A DNA stretch of 52,010 bases from Deltaproteobacteria bacterium (GTDB taxonomy: Bacteria; Desulfobacterota; Dissulfuribacteria; Dissulfuribacterales; UBA5754): positions 1 through 52,010 of the forward strand of contig JAINCN010000056.1 of the NCBI GenBank assembly GCA_036574075.1. The letters run 5' to 3'. Both the position numbers and the translations under genes were made by a program. The notes beneath the pieces are model-generated. The model did not search any database and was not told the origin of the DNA. It worked only from the letters and a program-made list of their open reading frames with translations. Of the stretch, positions 9,075 through 20,355 are shown one piece after another; position 1 is the stretch's first letter; each line of letters begins with the position of its first letter.

Positions 9075-10398
9075 ACCGAACATCCTCATCCTCGGGGTGA
9101 ATCACAAGACAGCCGACGTGGGCATTCGGGAACGCCTTGCGCTCAAGGCCCACCCCTCTCCCCTTGCCCTCTTTCTCAATCGCCTCGGAAAGGAGACAGA
9201 GCTCGTCTTTCTCTCCACCTGCAACCGGGTCGAGGTCATCGCCGCCACTGACCGGACCGACGAATCCGCAGCAGTGGTTCAGGATCTATGGTGTTCTGAG
9301 ACCGGAATCGCCAGGGACACCCTCTCCTCCGTCCTGTATGTGCATAAAGGGGATGAGGCCATCCGACACGTCTTCCGGGTCGCGTCGAGCCTTGACTCCA
9401 TGGTGGTCGGCGAACCCCAGATCCTCGGTCAACTCAAGGACGCCTACCGGAACGCCTGCGAGGCCAAGACCACGGGCCCTATTTTGAACCGTCTCCTCAC
9501 CAAGGCCTTTTCCGTTGCAAAACTCGTAAGGACCGAGACGAACATCGCGGGTCACGCCGTGTCCATCAGCTACGCGGCGGTGGAGCTCGCCCGAAAGATC
9601 TTTGGGGATCTGGCAGGCAAACACGCCCTCCTGATCGGTGCGGGCGAAATGGCCGAGCTTGCGGCCCAGCACCTCCTTGCCGCAGGCACCGGAAAGATCG
9701 TGGTCGCAAACCGGACACTCTCCAGGGCCGTGGAGCTCGCCCAGACCCTCAAGGGCTCTGCTATCGCCCTCGAGGAACTGGATGAGGCCCTCGTGGATGC
9801 CGACATCGTGATCAGCTCCACCGGGGCCCCGGGCCTTGTGCTCCACAAGGAACAGGTTCAGAGGATCATGCGGCCCCGCAGACACCGCCTCCTCTTTCTC
9901 ATCGACATCGCGGTCCCTCGTGACATCGACCCTGGTGTGAACGACATCGACAACGTCTATCTCTACGACATCGACGACCTCAAGGGTGTGGTGGACGCAA
10001 ACAAAACCGAAAGGGCCAAGGAGGCCTTAAAGGCCGAGCGGATGATCGAGACCGAGGTGATCAAATTCCTCGCCTGGATGGAGACACTCGATGTGGTCCC
10101 GGTGATCCAGGGCCTCCAGGACAAGGTGGAGGCCATCCGCCTCAGGGAAATCGAACGGACGGCTCCCAGACTTTCAGGCCTTACACCGGACCAGATGAAG
10201 GCGATCGACGTCCTCACCCGCTCCATCGTGCAGAAGATCCTCCACGACCCCATCGTCCACCTGCGAAAGCACGCGCGGGACGAGGACATCCGGCCCCTTC
10301 TCGACAGCGCCTGCCGTCTCTTTGGCCTGAACGGGGCCATGGGAGACGAAAAAAGGCCCGCCGAAAAGGCAGGCCTTTGCAGGGAGAAAAAGGGCTGA
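9055..10398 (+). CDS. hemA: Glutamyl-tRNA reductase
   Basis: A 447-residue enzyme for the first committed step of C5 tetrapyrrole synthesis, reducing Glu-tRNA to glutamate-1-semialdehyde with NADPH. The catalytic cysteine is C56 in LSTCNRVEV. Other landmarks are VVGEPQILGQLKDAY, the NADPH motif LLIGAGEMAELAAQHL and the C-terminal dimerisation helices. The last 15-20 residues, rich in Lys and Glu, are a variable tail encoded across a strong hairpin at 10352-10378. The start overlaps ccsB by 20 bp. GSA aminotransferase and PBG synthase genes are not in the window; hemC and cobA/hemD are 27 kb away. Confidence 0.96.
   Translation: MHPGSNRPNILILGVNHKTADVGIRERLALKAHPSPLALFLNRLGKETELVFLSTCNRVEVIAATDRTDESAAVVQDLWCSETGIARDTLSSVLYVHKGDEAIRHVFRVASSLDSMVVGEPQILGQLKDAYRNACEAKTTGPILNRLLTKAFSVAKLVRTETNIAGHAVSISYAAVELARKIFGDLAGKHALLIGAGEMAELAAQHLLAAGTGKIVVANRTLSRAVELAQTLKGSAIALEELDEALVDADIVISSTGAPGLVLHKEQVQRIMRPRRHRLLFLIDIAVPRDIDPGVNDIDNVYLYDIDDLKGVVDANKTERAKEALKAERMIETEVIKFLAWMETLDVVPVIQGLQDKVEAIRLREIERTAPRLSGLTPDQMKAIDVLTRSIVQKILHDPIVHLRKHARDEDIRPLLDSACRLFGLNGAMGDEKRPAEKAGLCREKKG
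10352..10378 (+). terminator. Hairpin inside the 3' end of hemA
   Basis: AAAGGCC-C-GCC-GAAAA-GGC-A-GGCCTTT forms a 10-bp stem with one mismatch and a 5-nt loop. It is entirely within the last codons of hemA and is followed by GCAGGGAGAAAAAGG rather than a T run. It is not a standard intrinsic terminator, but could protect the 3' end or aid Rho-independent pausing. Confidence 0.4.
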
Positions 10399-10409
10399 AA
10401 ACCGCGGAT

Positions 10410-10466
10410 AGCTATCAGCTGTCAGCTTTTTGCTTTTGATGATTACTCGCAACTGATAGCTGACTT
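10410..10466 (+). terminator. Inverted repeat with T run after hemA (family C)
   Basis: AGCTATCAG (10410-10418) and CTGATAGCT (10453-10461) are perfectly complementary around a 34-nt loop, followed by GACTTTTT. The site lies between convergent hemA and the lipoprotein gene and could end transcription from hemA. The same short palindrome occurs near mdh. The long loop makes it a weak intrinsic terminator. Confidence 0.4.
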
Positions 10467-10473
10467 TTTACGG

Positions 10474-11643
10474 TTAAAACGTCTCCTCAAGGGGCGGCCC
10501 CACATGGATGGTGCCGTAGCTGGTTTTATCCGAGGCGTATATGCCGCCAGCAGGGGTCACATAAATGGCCCCATCTACACGGCTCCTGACCACCTTGCAT
10601 CCGGTGAGGCTCGCCACGAAATTGTCGATCAGACGCCCTGTGGCGTGCTGTATCGCCTCGCTGGTCAAGGCATCCACATCTCTTTCTCCGAAAAAGCTCT
10701 TGGGCGTCACCTTGACTTCGGCCCTGTTGGTCCACACGATCTGGCCGGTCTGCGCGTCCTGGGCGACCATACGGAGCTGCACCCATGACCGGTCCACCCG
10801 GCCGCCCTTGTCGGCGAGATAGGCAAGTCCCGCTCCAGCAGCGCCCCAGATCGCCCGGTTCCAGCCCTCGTAGCTGTCCACATCGACGGCAAGCCCCCCG
10901 CCAAAACGAGGATTTCCAACCAGGGAGGTCTTTTTGTCGTCCTCTATGGGCCAGCCCTTGTCGGCGATAGCCGCTCCGATGACGCCCCCGATGGCCATTT
11001 TGTCTATGAGTTCATACTGGTCGCTCTCGGCAAAACCGAAGACCGTCCTGGAGCCCAATTTGAAAATGAAAGGGGCGATCCCAGTCTGAAACGGATTCAT
11101 GCTGTCCTCGAGGCCGGAATTCATGACAAGGATGCGCCCGCGCAGTATGTAGTCCGCGTCGAAATACGCTCCCATGGCGCGAATGCTCTGACTATCCAGA
11201 CGTATGAGCTTTTCTGTGTCCCAATATCCCTTTTTCTGGTTGCCCAATGCATTATTGATATTGATTTCGCGCAGAAGTTCGGATCTCATCTGGGGAGACC
11301 AATCTTTTTGAAGTTCCTTTTCGAGTTCGACGCTCGATGTCTTCACCGCATCCTTGATGATGCCCCTGTCCAGGAGATAGGCCACCGTCTCTTCATAATG
11401 TGAGGTCCTAAATCCATACCTCGTCAGCTCGTCACAGATCGCTTCGTTCACGAGGATGTTCCGCTTCCAGTAATCGTACAGGGAACCGGAGTTCGTGTAG
11501 TCCGAAAATGGCAGCACGACTACCGTTTTCATATTGCCTGCTGGTGATTGGCGGATGACCGGCTGCACGGTTTCAACCACCGTGGCGCCGCACCCCGTCA
11601 GAAAAAATACCGCCAGGAAAAGTAGCCCTAATTTCTTCGCCAT
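10474..11643 (-). CDS. Lipoprotein with CsgG/LpoB-like features, function unknown
   Basis: A 389-residue predicted lipoprotein: signal peptide with lipobox LTGC and lipidated Cys 18. The following VVVLPFSDYT and the later tandem of strands and Gly/Ala-rich stretches (IGGVIGAAIADKG, AIWGAAGAGLAYLADKGG) resemble CsgG/LpoB/DUF799-type outer-membrane lipoproteins. QLRMVAQDAQTGQIVWTNRAEVKV fits the late CsgG-like strand pattern. The C-terminus ends with VDGAIYVTPAGGIYASDKTS. It begins 14 bp after the BACON-like protein gene, so the two are very likely one operon. No curli genes are near, so a curlin pore is not implied. The family assignment is by visual resemblance only. Confidence 0.6.
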   Translation of the reverse strand: MAKKLGLLFLAVFFLTGCGATVVETVQPVIRQSPAGNMKTVVVLPFSDYTNSGSLYDYWKRNILVNEAICDELTRYGFRTSHYEETVAYLLDRGIIKDAVKTSSVELEKELQKDWSPQMRSELLREININNALGNQKKGYWDTEKLIRLDSQSIRAMGAYFDADYILRGRILVMNSGLEDSMNPFQTGIAPFIFKLGSRTVFGFAESDQYELIDKMAIGGVIGAAIADKGWPIEDDKKTSLVGNPRFGGGLAVDVDSYEGWNRAIWGAAGAGLAYLADKGGRVDRSWVQLRMVAQDAQTGQIVWTNRAEVKVTPKSFFGERDVDALTSEAIQHATGRLIDNFVASLTGCKVVRSRVDGAIYVTPAGGIYASDKTSYGTIHVGPPLEETF

Positions 11644-11657
11644 TGCGTTATCCTCCG

Positions 11658-13544
11658 TTATGGCTGCAAGTTAGAGGGCAGGAAATTTGACACCCGTGTT
11701 CCCTCAAACGTATTCCATCCCGATGACTGTCCACCATACTGGAAAAGCCATCTTCCGCTCATTTTATCCCCGGTCAGGCGGTCGATTTCATAGACATAAT
11801 AAAATCCGCCTTCGGTAAATTCCACTGTATACAGATAGGTCGTTCCGTCCCCTGGGCGGCATACAACAGGAGTGCCCCCCCAATCACCTGCAAGATCAAG
11901 GCTGCCTGGCACCCTGTTGAGGTTGAGGAGACGGGAGGATTCGTAATTATAAACGACGCCCTGATAATTCTCGCTCACCCTCCAGGACCCGACGGGTGTG
12001 CGCACGTTGACCTGGACCCTCTGGATCTCCTGGGCGGAAGAAAGGTTGACCCCGGTCCTGACGCTGACATAGATAAGACCGCTGAAGCCGAGGAGCCGCA
12101 TAGGACCGAAGTGGATGACCGGGACAGAACCCAGGGAATAATACCAGTTGTCCGCCAGTGGATCCATGACCCCGTTTCTCATGACGATACCGATCCCGTT
12201 CGGATGATGGGAAGACCAGGCAAAGACGTATCCGGGCAGGACATCCGGGCAGGAAAGGAGCACATAGACCTTTTCGTCAAGGGTGCAGAATTCGTCCAGG
12301 GTGCCTGGAATGGTATCTGGATCGGACCACACACCTCCGGCCGTGACACACGCCTGCGAAGAGGTGTAACGATCTACCTGCGGTCCGGCGAGGTACATCT
12401 CGAACCATCCGGCATCCGTGGCCTCAACCAGGGCATAGCCCGGCTCTGATTGATAGACGGCAAAGGGCGGCATGGGCATCTGGACCGGCTCTCCGGGGCG
12501 CCGGATGTCTATCGTCACCGGGACGATGCGTGTCGCATCCCCGTTCATGTTGGACACGATGATATTGCCGGTGAACCTGCCGTAGCCGTAACCTGCAAGA
12601 AGGGTGTTTGGCTGGACGGTCAGGCTGGTCTTGGTGCCCGTACCCATCAACTCTCCGGTCAAGGTAATGAACGGGATGTCCGTCTGGATGATCCATCCGT
12701 TGTTCTGGGAAAAGATGTAGATCGTTTCGGAATCCAGGGTATCAAGCGTCCCGTCCGCAGCCCTTTCCACGCTCCAGTGGAGATAGGACGGATAGACGCT
12801 CAGGCGCTCCTTGCTGACTGCCACAACACGCGCCCTTACCGTTATCTCCACAGGCTCGGAGAGGCTCGACCGGACCGTAATCTTCCCTTCTGCGTAGCCT
12901 CCATCGCTCTTTACCGGAAGGTGCTTCGGATCGATGGTCAAGGTGGCGGTCGCGTTACCGGTTCCAGTGACAGGAGCAAGAGACAGCCATTCCACAGCCG
13001 AAGATGCCGACCACTGGAAATCCGGCTTGTCAGGATTGGCATTCCTGATCTCCACTGGGAAATCCCGAGGGGAGAGATCGTTACTGGTGATATCGACCTC
13101 GAGAGCAGTAGGAGAGACCGTCAGGATGTTTCCGATGATCCTCTTTACCGTGACCTTGACGGTTACCGTATCAGATGCGCCTAAATTACTGGTAAATTTG
13201 ACAGTGGCTTTGTGGTCGCCTTCATCCACGAAATCGTTGAGACTGACCTTCAGGGTGGCCGAAGCGGGGAGTGTGCCGGAGTCAGGATCCACAGTCAGCC
13301 ACGGCTTGTCCGCACCCGCGACATAATTTGTCTCATTGGCGCTATTATTGTTGGCGCTATTATTGGCCGTTATGGAAAGCGGGACGCTCAATGTCACTTC
13401 CTTGCCGGGCGTCAGGTAGACCGTCCCCAGATCCACATCCTTAGGCGTGACGGTGATCGCCAGGGCGCTTCCGACCGCACCCACCAGACACAGCCAAAAG
13501 ACCAGTAAGAGGCCTGTGAAGACCCCATGTGCCCTCGATTTCAT
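11658..13544 (-). CDS. Secreted protein with BACON-like Ig-fold repeats
   Basis: A 628-residue exported protein. The signal peptide is residues 1-29, with cleavage likely after SALA. Residues about 30-350 contain at least three beta-rich modules with the BACON-type pattern: PWLTVDPDSGTLPASATLKV, VEWLSLAPVTGTGNATATL and a third around GWIIQTDIPFITLTGELMGTG. The rest (about 370-628) is rich in Trp, Tyr and Gly, has paired cysteines (CVTAGG, FCTLDEKV, SCPDVLPG, VVCRPGDG) and no recognised domain. The start at 13544 has a strong AAGGAGG site. A perfect 15-bp tandem duplication sits near its 5' end. BACON modules often bind carbohydrate or mucin; that role is only a possibility here. It is followed by a lipoprotein gene. 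Confidence 0.75.
   Translation of the reverse strand: MKSRAHGVFTGLLLVFWLCLVGAVGSALAITVTPKDVDLGTVYLTPGKEVTLSVPLSITANNSANNNSANETNYVAGADKPWLTVDPDSGTLPASATLKVSLNDFVDEGDHKATVKFTSNLGASDTVTVKVTVKRIIGNILTVSPTALEVDITSNDLSPRDFPVEIRNANPDKPDFQWSASSAVEWLSLAPVTGTGNATATLTIDPKHLPVKSDGGYAEGKITVRSSLSEPVEITVRARVVAVSKERLSVYPSYLHWSVERAADGTLDTLDSETIYIFSQNNGWIIQTDIPFITLTGELMGTGTKTSLTVQPNTLLAGYGYGRFTGNIIVSNMNGDATRIVPVTIDIRRPGEPVQMPMPPFAVYQSEPGYALVEATDAGWFEMYLAGPQVDRYTSSQACVTAGGVWSDPDTIPGTLDEFCTLDEKVYVLLSCPDVLPGYVFAWSSHHPNGIGIVMRNGVMDPLADNWYYSLGSVPVIHFGPMRLLGFSGLIYVSVRTGVNLSSAQEIQRVQVNVRTPVGSWRVSENYQGVVYNYESSRLLNLNRVPGSLDLAGDWGGTPVVCRPGDGTTYLYTVEFTEGGFYYVYEIDRLTGDKMSGRWLFQYGGQSSGWNTFEGTRVSNFLPSNLQP
13336..13365. repeat. 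Perfect 15-bp tandem duplication in the BACON-like gene
   Basis: TTGGCGCTATTATTG occurs twice head to tail at 13336-13350 and 13351-13365. The unit is a multiple of three, so the frame is kept and the protein shows a repeated Asn/Ser/Ala stretch (NNSANNNSAN) in the loop of the first module. This looks like a recent replication slip. Confidence 0.9.
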
Positions 13545-13648
13545 AGAGTTCCTCCTTGTTCCAAACGGACTGCAAGGCAAAGCGCCCTGTTTCTTTTCCC
13601 TTTCGGAACTGGAGGGGCGGGGCTTGAATTCTTTGTGACGATCCGGGC

Positions 13649-16552
<2,904 letters not shown>

Positions 16553-16556
16553 GTCC

Positions 16557-16697
16557 CTGAATCCGTGAGCCTACGGCCGGGGTATTTGTTTCGTGTGGCA
16601 AATAGCCCCTGTCCATGGGGCAGATTTGCCGTTCGAGCCCCGGCCGTAGGCTTATGCTGTGAAATCGAAAGGTTGAGTGCATATCTCACGGATTCAG
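16557..16697. mobile_element. Family A element, copy 2 (141 bp, core deletion)
   Basis: Orientation is opposite to copy 1: short arm at left (CTGAATCCGTGAG then CCTACGGCCGGGGTATTTGT), long arm at right ending GCATATCTCACGGATTCAG. Compared with copy 7 it lacks 31 bp of core and arm, removed between two CCCC tracts, so the right arm keeps only CCCCGGCCGTAGGC. No matching flanking direct repeat is seen. It fills most of the gap between aroC and mpl and stops 4 bp short of the mpl start codon. Confidence 0.85.
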
Positions 16698-16765
16698 GTA
16701 ATTCGCCCTTGGGGGACGGGGATGCAACTATTCAGGAGGCCTTGAATAGGAACCATGTCGGCACT

Positions 16766-17824
16766 TCAGCCCTCAAGCGTACGCTGGCGCAGGAGGTGAT
16801 CGGCCAGCACGAGGCGGACCATGGCCTCCGAGACCGGGATGATCCTCGGGATGGCAGAGGCGTCGTGCCTTCCACTGATGACGAGGGTGGTGGGCCTTCC
16901 GTCGGTCGTGATCGTCTCCTGCTCCCGCGCTATGGACGGGATGGGTTTTACCGCCACCCTGCAGACGATCTCGTCGCCGTTCGAGATCCCGGCCAGGATC
17001 CCTCCCGCGTTGTTTGTACGGAAACCTGAAGGAGTGATAGGATCATTGTTTTCCGATCCGAGCATGCCGGCAGCGGCAAAGCCTGATCCTATCTCGACCC
17101 CCTTGACGGCCCCGATGGACATGAGTGCCCCTGCGAGCTCTGCGTCCAGCTTGCCAAAGACGGGTTCACCGAGCCCAGCCGGCACGTTTCGGGCCCGCAC
17201 CTCCACGATCCCGCCCACCGAGTCCCCTGCGGCACGGACCTCAGCGACCCTCCTTTCCATTGCCTCTGCCGCCTCCGGATCCGGGCAGTAGAGGCGGTTT
17301 CCGCGCGCCGCATCAGGATCGAACCGACTGATCTTCACCCCGCCGAGGGCGACCGTATAGGCCCTGACATCGATCCCCTCGGCATCAAGGAGGACCTTGG
17401 CCACGGCACCTGCTGCCACACGGGCTGCAGTCTCCCGGGCGGATGCCCGTCCACCGCCCCGGTAGTCCCGGATGCCGTACTTTTTTAGATAAGTGATGTC
17501 CCCATGACCGGGACGAAAGACATCCCTGAGGTGGTCATAGGCCGAGCTACGGGCGTCCCGGTTCCGGATGATGAGCGAGATGGGGGTCCCGGTCGTCCGA
17601 CCCTCAAAGACCCCGGAAAGGATCTCCACCCGATCCGGCTCCTTTCGCGGGCTTTCGGCAACCCCGCCCTTTCCCGGCCGCCTCCTGTCGAGCTCGGCCT
17701 GGATGACCTCCTCGCTCAAGGGAAGAAGGGGCGGGCAGCCGTCTATCACGACCCCAACCGCAGGCCCGTGGGACTCCCCCCACGTGGTCACGCAAAAAAC
17801 CTTTCCAAAGGTGTTACCGGCCAT
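16766..17824 (-). CDS. aroC: Chorismate synthase
   Basis: A 352-residue FMN-dependent enzyme converting EPSP to chorismate. The signature blocks [45 protein letters not shown] and [13 protein letters not shown] are present. Active-site histidines are in ESHGP and the PGHGD segment. The start overlaps aroK by 11 bp. The downstream gap carries family A copy 2 and then mpl on the same strand, so readthrough is possible. Confidence 0.97.
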   Translation of the reverse strand: MAGNTFGKVFCVTTWGESHGPAVGVVIDGCPPLLPLSEEVIQAELDRRRPGKGGVAESPRKEPDRVEILSGVFEGRTTGTPISLIIRNRDARSSAYDHLRDVFRPGHGDITYLKKYGIRDYRGGGRASARETAARVAAGAVAKVLLDAEGIDVRAYTVALGGVKISRFDPDAARGNRLYCPDPEAAEAMERRVAEVRAAGDSVGGIVEVRARNVPAGLGEPVFGKLDAELAGALMSIGAVKGVEIGSGFAAAGMLGSENNDPITPSGFRTNNAGGILAGISNGDEIVCRVAVKPIPSIAREQETITTDGRPTTLVISGRHDASAIPRIIPVSEAMVRLVLADHLLRQRTLEG

Positions 17825-18389
17825 GGATCCTCCTTACCCCCTTTTCGAGCCCTTCCGCCATGAGCCGGGCGGCCTCCTCCGGTGTCACGTTGTCGGTTGC
17901 CACAGAAAACCAGGCAAATCTTTCATAAAGGGGCCTTCTCTCCGAGATGACCCTCTCCACCTCATCTGCAAGGGATGAGGCATTGGTGAGGGCCGGGCGG
18001 CTCCCGGCGCTCCTTTCGTCCGAAAGCACCCTTTCCACGATAGTCTCCTTTCGGGCCGTGAGCCACACCACCGGGTATGCGGCAGTGATGCGTTCAAGAA
18101 GGTCCTCATGGAGGACCGCGCCTCCGCCGCAGGCAACGACAAGCGGGCCTTCCGCATCACACATCTCCTGCAGTGCCTCCCGCTCCAGGTTCCGGAAATA
18201 CGGCCAACCGTTTCTCTCGACCATATCCTTTATGGACGCGCCCTCATGCTCGCAGATGTAGTCATCCAGGTCAATGAAGGGACGGCCGAGAAATCGGGCA
18301 AGGATCCGGCCCGTTTGGGTCTTGCCCGTCCCCCTGTAGCCGATGAGAAAGACCTTTTGGGATGCCGGGAAATGAGCGCTGACAGACAT
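17814..18389 (-). CDS. aroK: Shikimate kinase
   Basis: A 191-residue P-loop kinase phosphorylating shikimate at the 3-OH. Walker A is GYRGTGKT near residue 18; the shikimate site [14 protein letters not shown] and the motif VACGGGAVL are present, as is the lid R in RPLYER. ATG 18389 is preferred to an in-frame GTG at 18395. A TATAAT box lies about 35 bp upstream. It is paired with aroC two steps later in the pathway. Confidence 0.94.
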   Translation of the reverse strand: MSVSAHFPASQKVFLIGYRGTGKTQTGRILARFLGRPFIDLDDYICEHEGASIKDMVERNGWPYFRNLEREALQEMCDAEGPLVVACGGGAVLHEDLLERITAAYPVVWLTARKETIVERVLSDERSAGSRPALTNASSLADEVERVISERRPLYERFAWFSVATDNVTPEEAARLMAEGLEKGVRRIHGR

Positions 18390-18421
18390 GGTCACAGTCT
18401 TCGTTTTGTTTGTTCAGGGCA

Positions 18422-18427
18422 ATTATA
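18422..18427 (-). promoter_or_regulatory. Probable -10 box for aroK-aroC
   Basis: Reading the minus strand, TATAAT sits 32 bp before the aroK ATG. The hexamer 17 bp further upstream is TTCCTT, a poor -35 match. A start of transcription would fall near 18415, giving a leader of about 25 nt. Confidence 0.4.
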
Positions 18428-18456
18428 GGGCATCAGGAGATTTGAAGGAACCATTA

Positions 18457-18567
18457 ATGCAAGGCGCGAAAATTTCCCCCTCCCCATCCCAAGGGTGGGG
18501 GATCATCAGCCGCATGGACTGGAAAATTGAAACAACGCCGCGAGAATCGGTTTTTTTCAGCGGGATC
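18457..18567. repeat. Family B intergenic repeat, copy B2
   Basis: The outer segments match B1 at 6-126, but the centre is a different hairpin, CCCCATCCC-AA-GGGTGGGG, followed by GATCATC. The 367-bp gap between aroK and cmoA (18390-18756) is occupied by the aroK -10 box, this repeat and the decayed family A copy 3. No gene is apparent there. Confidence 0.7.
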
Positions 18568-18614
18568 TTGCCCGATCTTCATCATTTCTTCATGAAGATC
18601 TCCTATATTCTTGC

Positions 18615-18709
18615 CGGATCTGTGGGCCTGCTACCTGGACGTTTGAGGTAACGCCCGTTTATCGGCGCCTCACCCCACAAACACCCTGGGCGCCGGCCCA
18701 CGGATTCAG
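18615..18709. mobile_element. Family A element, copy 3 (decayed remnant)
   Basis: The right end CGCCGGCCCACGGATTCAG and the core piece GCGCCTCACCCCACAAACACCC are recognisable. The left end (GGATCTGTGGGCCTGC) is diverged and most of the core is missing. The arms no longer pair well. It sits 47 bp upstream of the cmoA start codon. Confidence 0.6.
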
Positions 18710-18756
18710 GATTTAAATAAACGACGAACCGGCGATGGGAAAAAGGAGACCGGGCG

Positions 18757-19500
18757 ATGACAGACATCCGAACCAAGGAAAGAGACGAGATCTTTCGGGA
18801 ACAAAATGGACAGATCGGCGATTTTACCTTTGGGAAGGAAGTGGCGCGAGTCTTCGACGACATGCTTGAGCGCTCCGTCCCCATGTATGCGGAGATCCAG
18901 CGCATGATCTCGGAGATGGCTGCCGACTTGGCCGTGGATGGCACGAACATCTATGACCTCGGCTGCTCGACCGGAACTACCCTTCTCGCCCTCGATCGAT
19001 CGGTGCCTCCTGGCGTGAAGTTCATAGGGGTTGATCACTCCAAAGAAATGCTCGAAAAATGCAGGGAAAAGCTCGAAGACCACGGCTTCTGCCGTGCCCA
19101 CGAACTCGTCCAGGCCGACCTCAACAAGGGGATCCGAATAGAAAACGCATCCCTCGTCCTCATGGTCCTCACCCTCCAGTTCATCCGCCCCCTGTACCGG
19201 GAGCGCCTGATCGCGGACATATACCGGGGAATCAACCATAACGGCGCACTGATCCTGGTGGAAAAGGTCCTCGGCGAGGACTCGTTCCTCAACCGGACCT
19301 TCATCCGGTACTACTACGACTTCAAGAAACGAAACGGCTACAGCGAGATCGAGATCTCCCAGAAAAGGGAGGCGCTCGAGAACGTCCTTATCCCGTACAA
19401 GCTCCTCGAAAACCGCGAGCTCCTGCTCGAGACGGGCTTTCGCTACTGCGACGTCTTCTTCAAGTGGTACAATTTCTGCGGGATGGTGGCAGTCAAATGA
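18757..19500 (+). CDS. cmoA: Carboxy-S-adenosyl-L-methionine synthase CmoA
   Basis: A 247-residue Rossmann-fold enzyme that converts SAM and prephenate to carboxy-SAM, used to make cmo5U in tRNA wobble positions. Family blocks are GDFTFGKEVARVFDDMLERSVP, YDLGCSTGTTLL, LVLMVLTLQFI and NGYSEIEISQKREALENV. ATG 18757 has a good AAGGAG site. The partner CmoB is not in the window; the prephenate substrate links it loosely to nearby aroC. It overlaps the next gene by 4 bp. Confidence 0.92.
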   Translation: MTDIRTKERDEIFREQNGQIGDFTFGKEVARVFDDMLERSVPMYAEIQRMISEMAADLAVDGTNIYDLGCSTGTTLLALDRSVPPGVKFIGVDHSKEMLEKCREKLEDHGFCRAHELVQADLNKGIRIENASLVLMVLTLQFIRPLYRERLIADIYRGINHNGALILVEKVLGEDSFLNRTFIRYYYDFKKRNGYSEIEISQKREALENVLIPYKLLENRELLLETGFRYCDVFFKWYNFCGMVAVK

Positions 19501-20216
19501 TGGTGCGCATAGGGAATTTCCTCTTCCACTGGAGAAATCTCCTCTTTCCAGCCCTTTTCATCACCATGTTTCTGACCCCATGGGTCGTGACGGCCGATCA
19601 GAAAGCGGAACTCCTCATGAACATCGCCGGATGGGCGGCGGCGATCGCGGGTCAGGCCATTCGGGCCGCGACCATCGGGCTCGCCTACATCCGCCGGGGC
19701 GGGAAGAACCGTCGCGTCTACGCCGAGGACCTGGTGACCGAGGGGATCTTCGCCCACTCGAGAAACCCACTCTATCTCGGAAACATCCTGATCGTGCTGG
19801 GTGCGGGGCTCGTGGCCAACTCCCTCTTTTTCATGCTCGTTGGCCTTCCGTTCTTCCTGTTCGCCTACCTCGCCATCATCCAGGCTGAGGAGGACTATCT
19901 GGGGAGAAAATTCGGAAGACTATACCAGGAGTATTGCAGAGACGTCCCCCGCATCATCCCGAGGCTTTCCGGCATCGGCAGGACCTTCACAGGCATGAGC
20001 TTCAACTGGAGGCGGGTAATGCTGAAGGACTATGGAACCGCCTTTGAGTGGATCGCTGGCCTCGCCCTCCTCGACATGAAGGATGGCTATCTCACCTTCG
20101 GGCATCTCATCCAGGAGGGGAGAAACCCCTCCCTCATCCTTCTGGTCGGACTTGCGGCGATCTTTTTCCTGACTGCCAGGATCCTCAAGAAGACACGGCT
20201 CGTGCGTGGGGGCTGA
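19497..20216 (+). CDS. Membrane methyltransferase of the isoprenylcysteine carboxyl methyltransferase family
   Basis: A 239-residue integral membrane protein. Hydrophobic segments run through residues about 10-60 and 95-140. The SAM-binding ICMT/PEMT signature is seen: GIFAHSRNPLYLGNILIVLG, then IIQAEEDYLGRKFGRLYQEYCRDVPRIIP. The C-terminus adds one more hydrophobic span (SLILLVGLAAIFFLTARI). Two adjacent ATG codons (19497, 19500) overlap the cmoA stop, so the genes are coupled. The substrate is unknown; bacterial members act on lipids or small molecules, not prenylated proteins. Confidence 0.82.
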   Translation: MMVRIGNFLFHWRNLLFPALFITMFLTPWVVTADQKAELLMNIAGWAAAIAGQAIRAATIGLAYIRRGGKNRRVYAEDLVTEGIFAHSRNPLYLGNILIVLGAGLVANSLFFMLVGLPFFLFAYLAIIQAEEDYLGRKFGRLYQEYCRDVPRIIPRLSGIGRTFTGMSFNWRRVMLKDYGTAFEWIAGLALLDMKDGYLTFGHLIQEGRNPSLILLVGLAAIFFLTARILKKTRLVRGG

Positions 20217-20355
20217 CGGCCCCGGATAGCACACTTCAAAAATCCTTTCACGCTTCACGATTTCTTCATACAGCCCGTTTATCGTTGTCTCAAAAGGCGC
20301 CGGTAAGGCACTCGATGCCTACCAAAAACATGCGCCGGAAAAAGGAGGCAACATC

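Noticed and set aside
10474-11643. Curli secretion channel CsgG
   Set aside because: No csgA, csgB, csgE or csgF genes are near and the protein is longer than CsgG; only a general CsgG/LpoB-like resemblance is supported.
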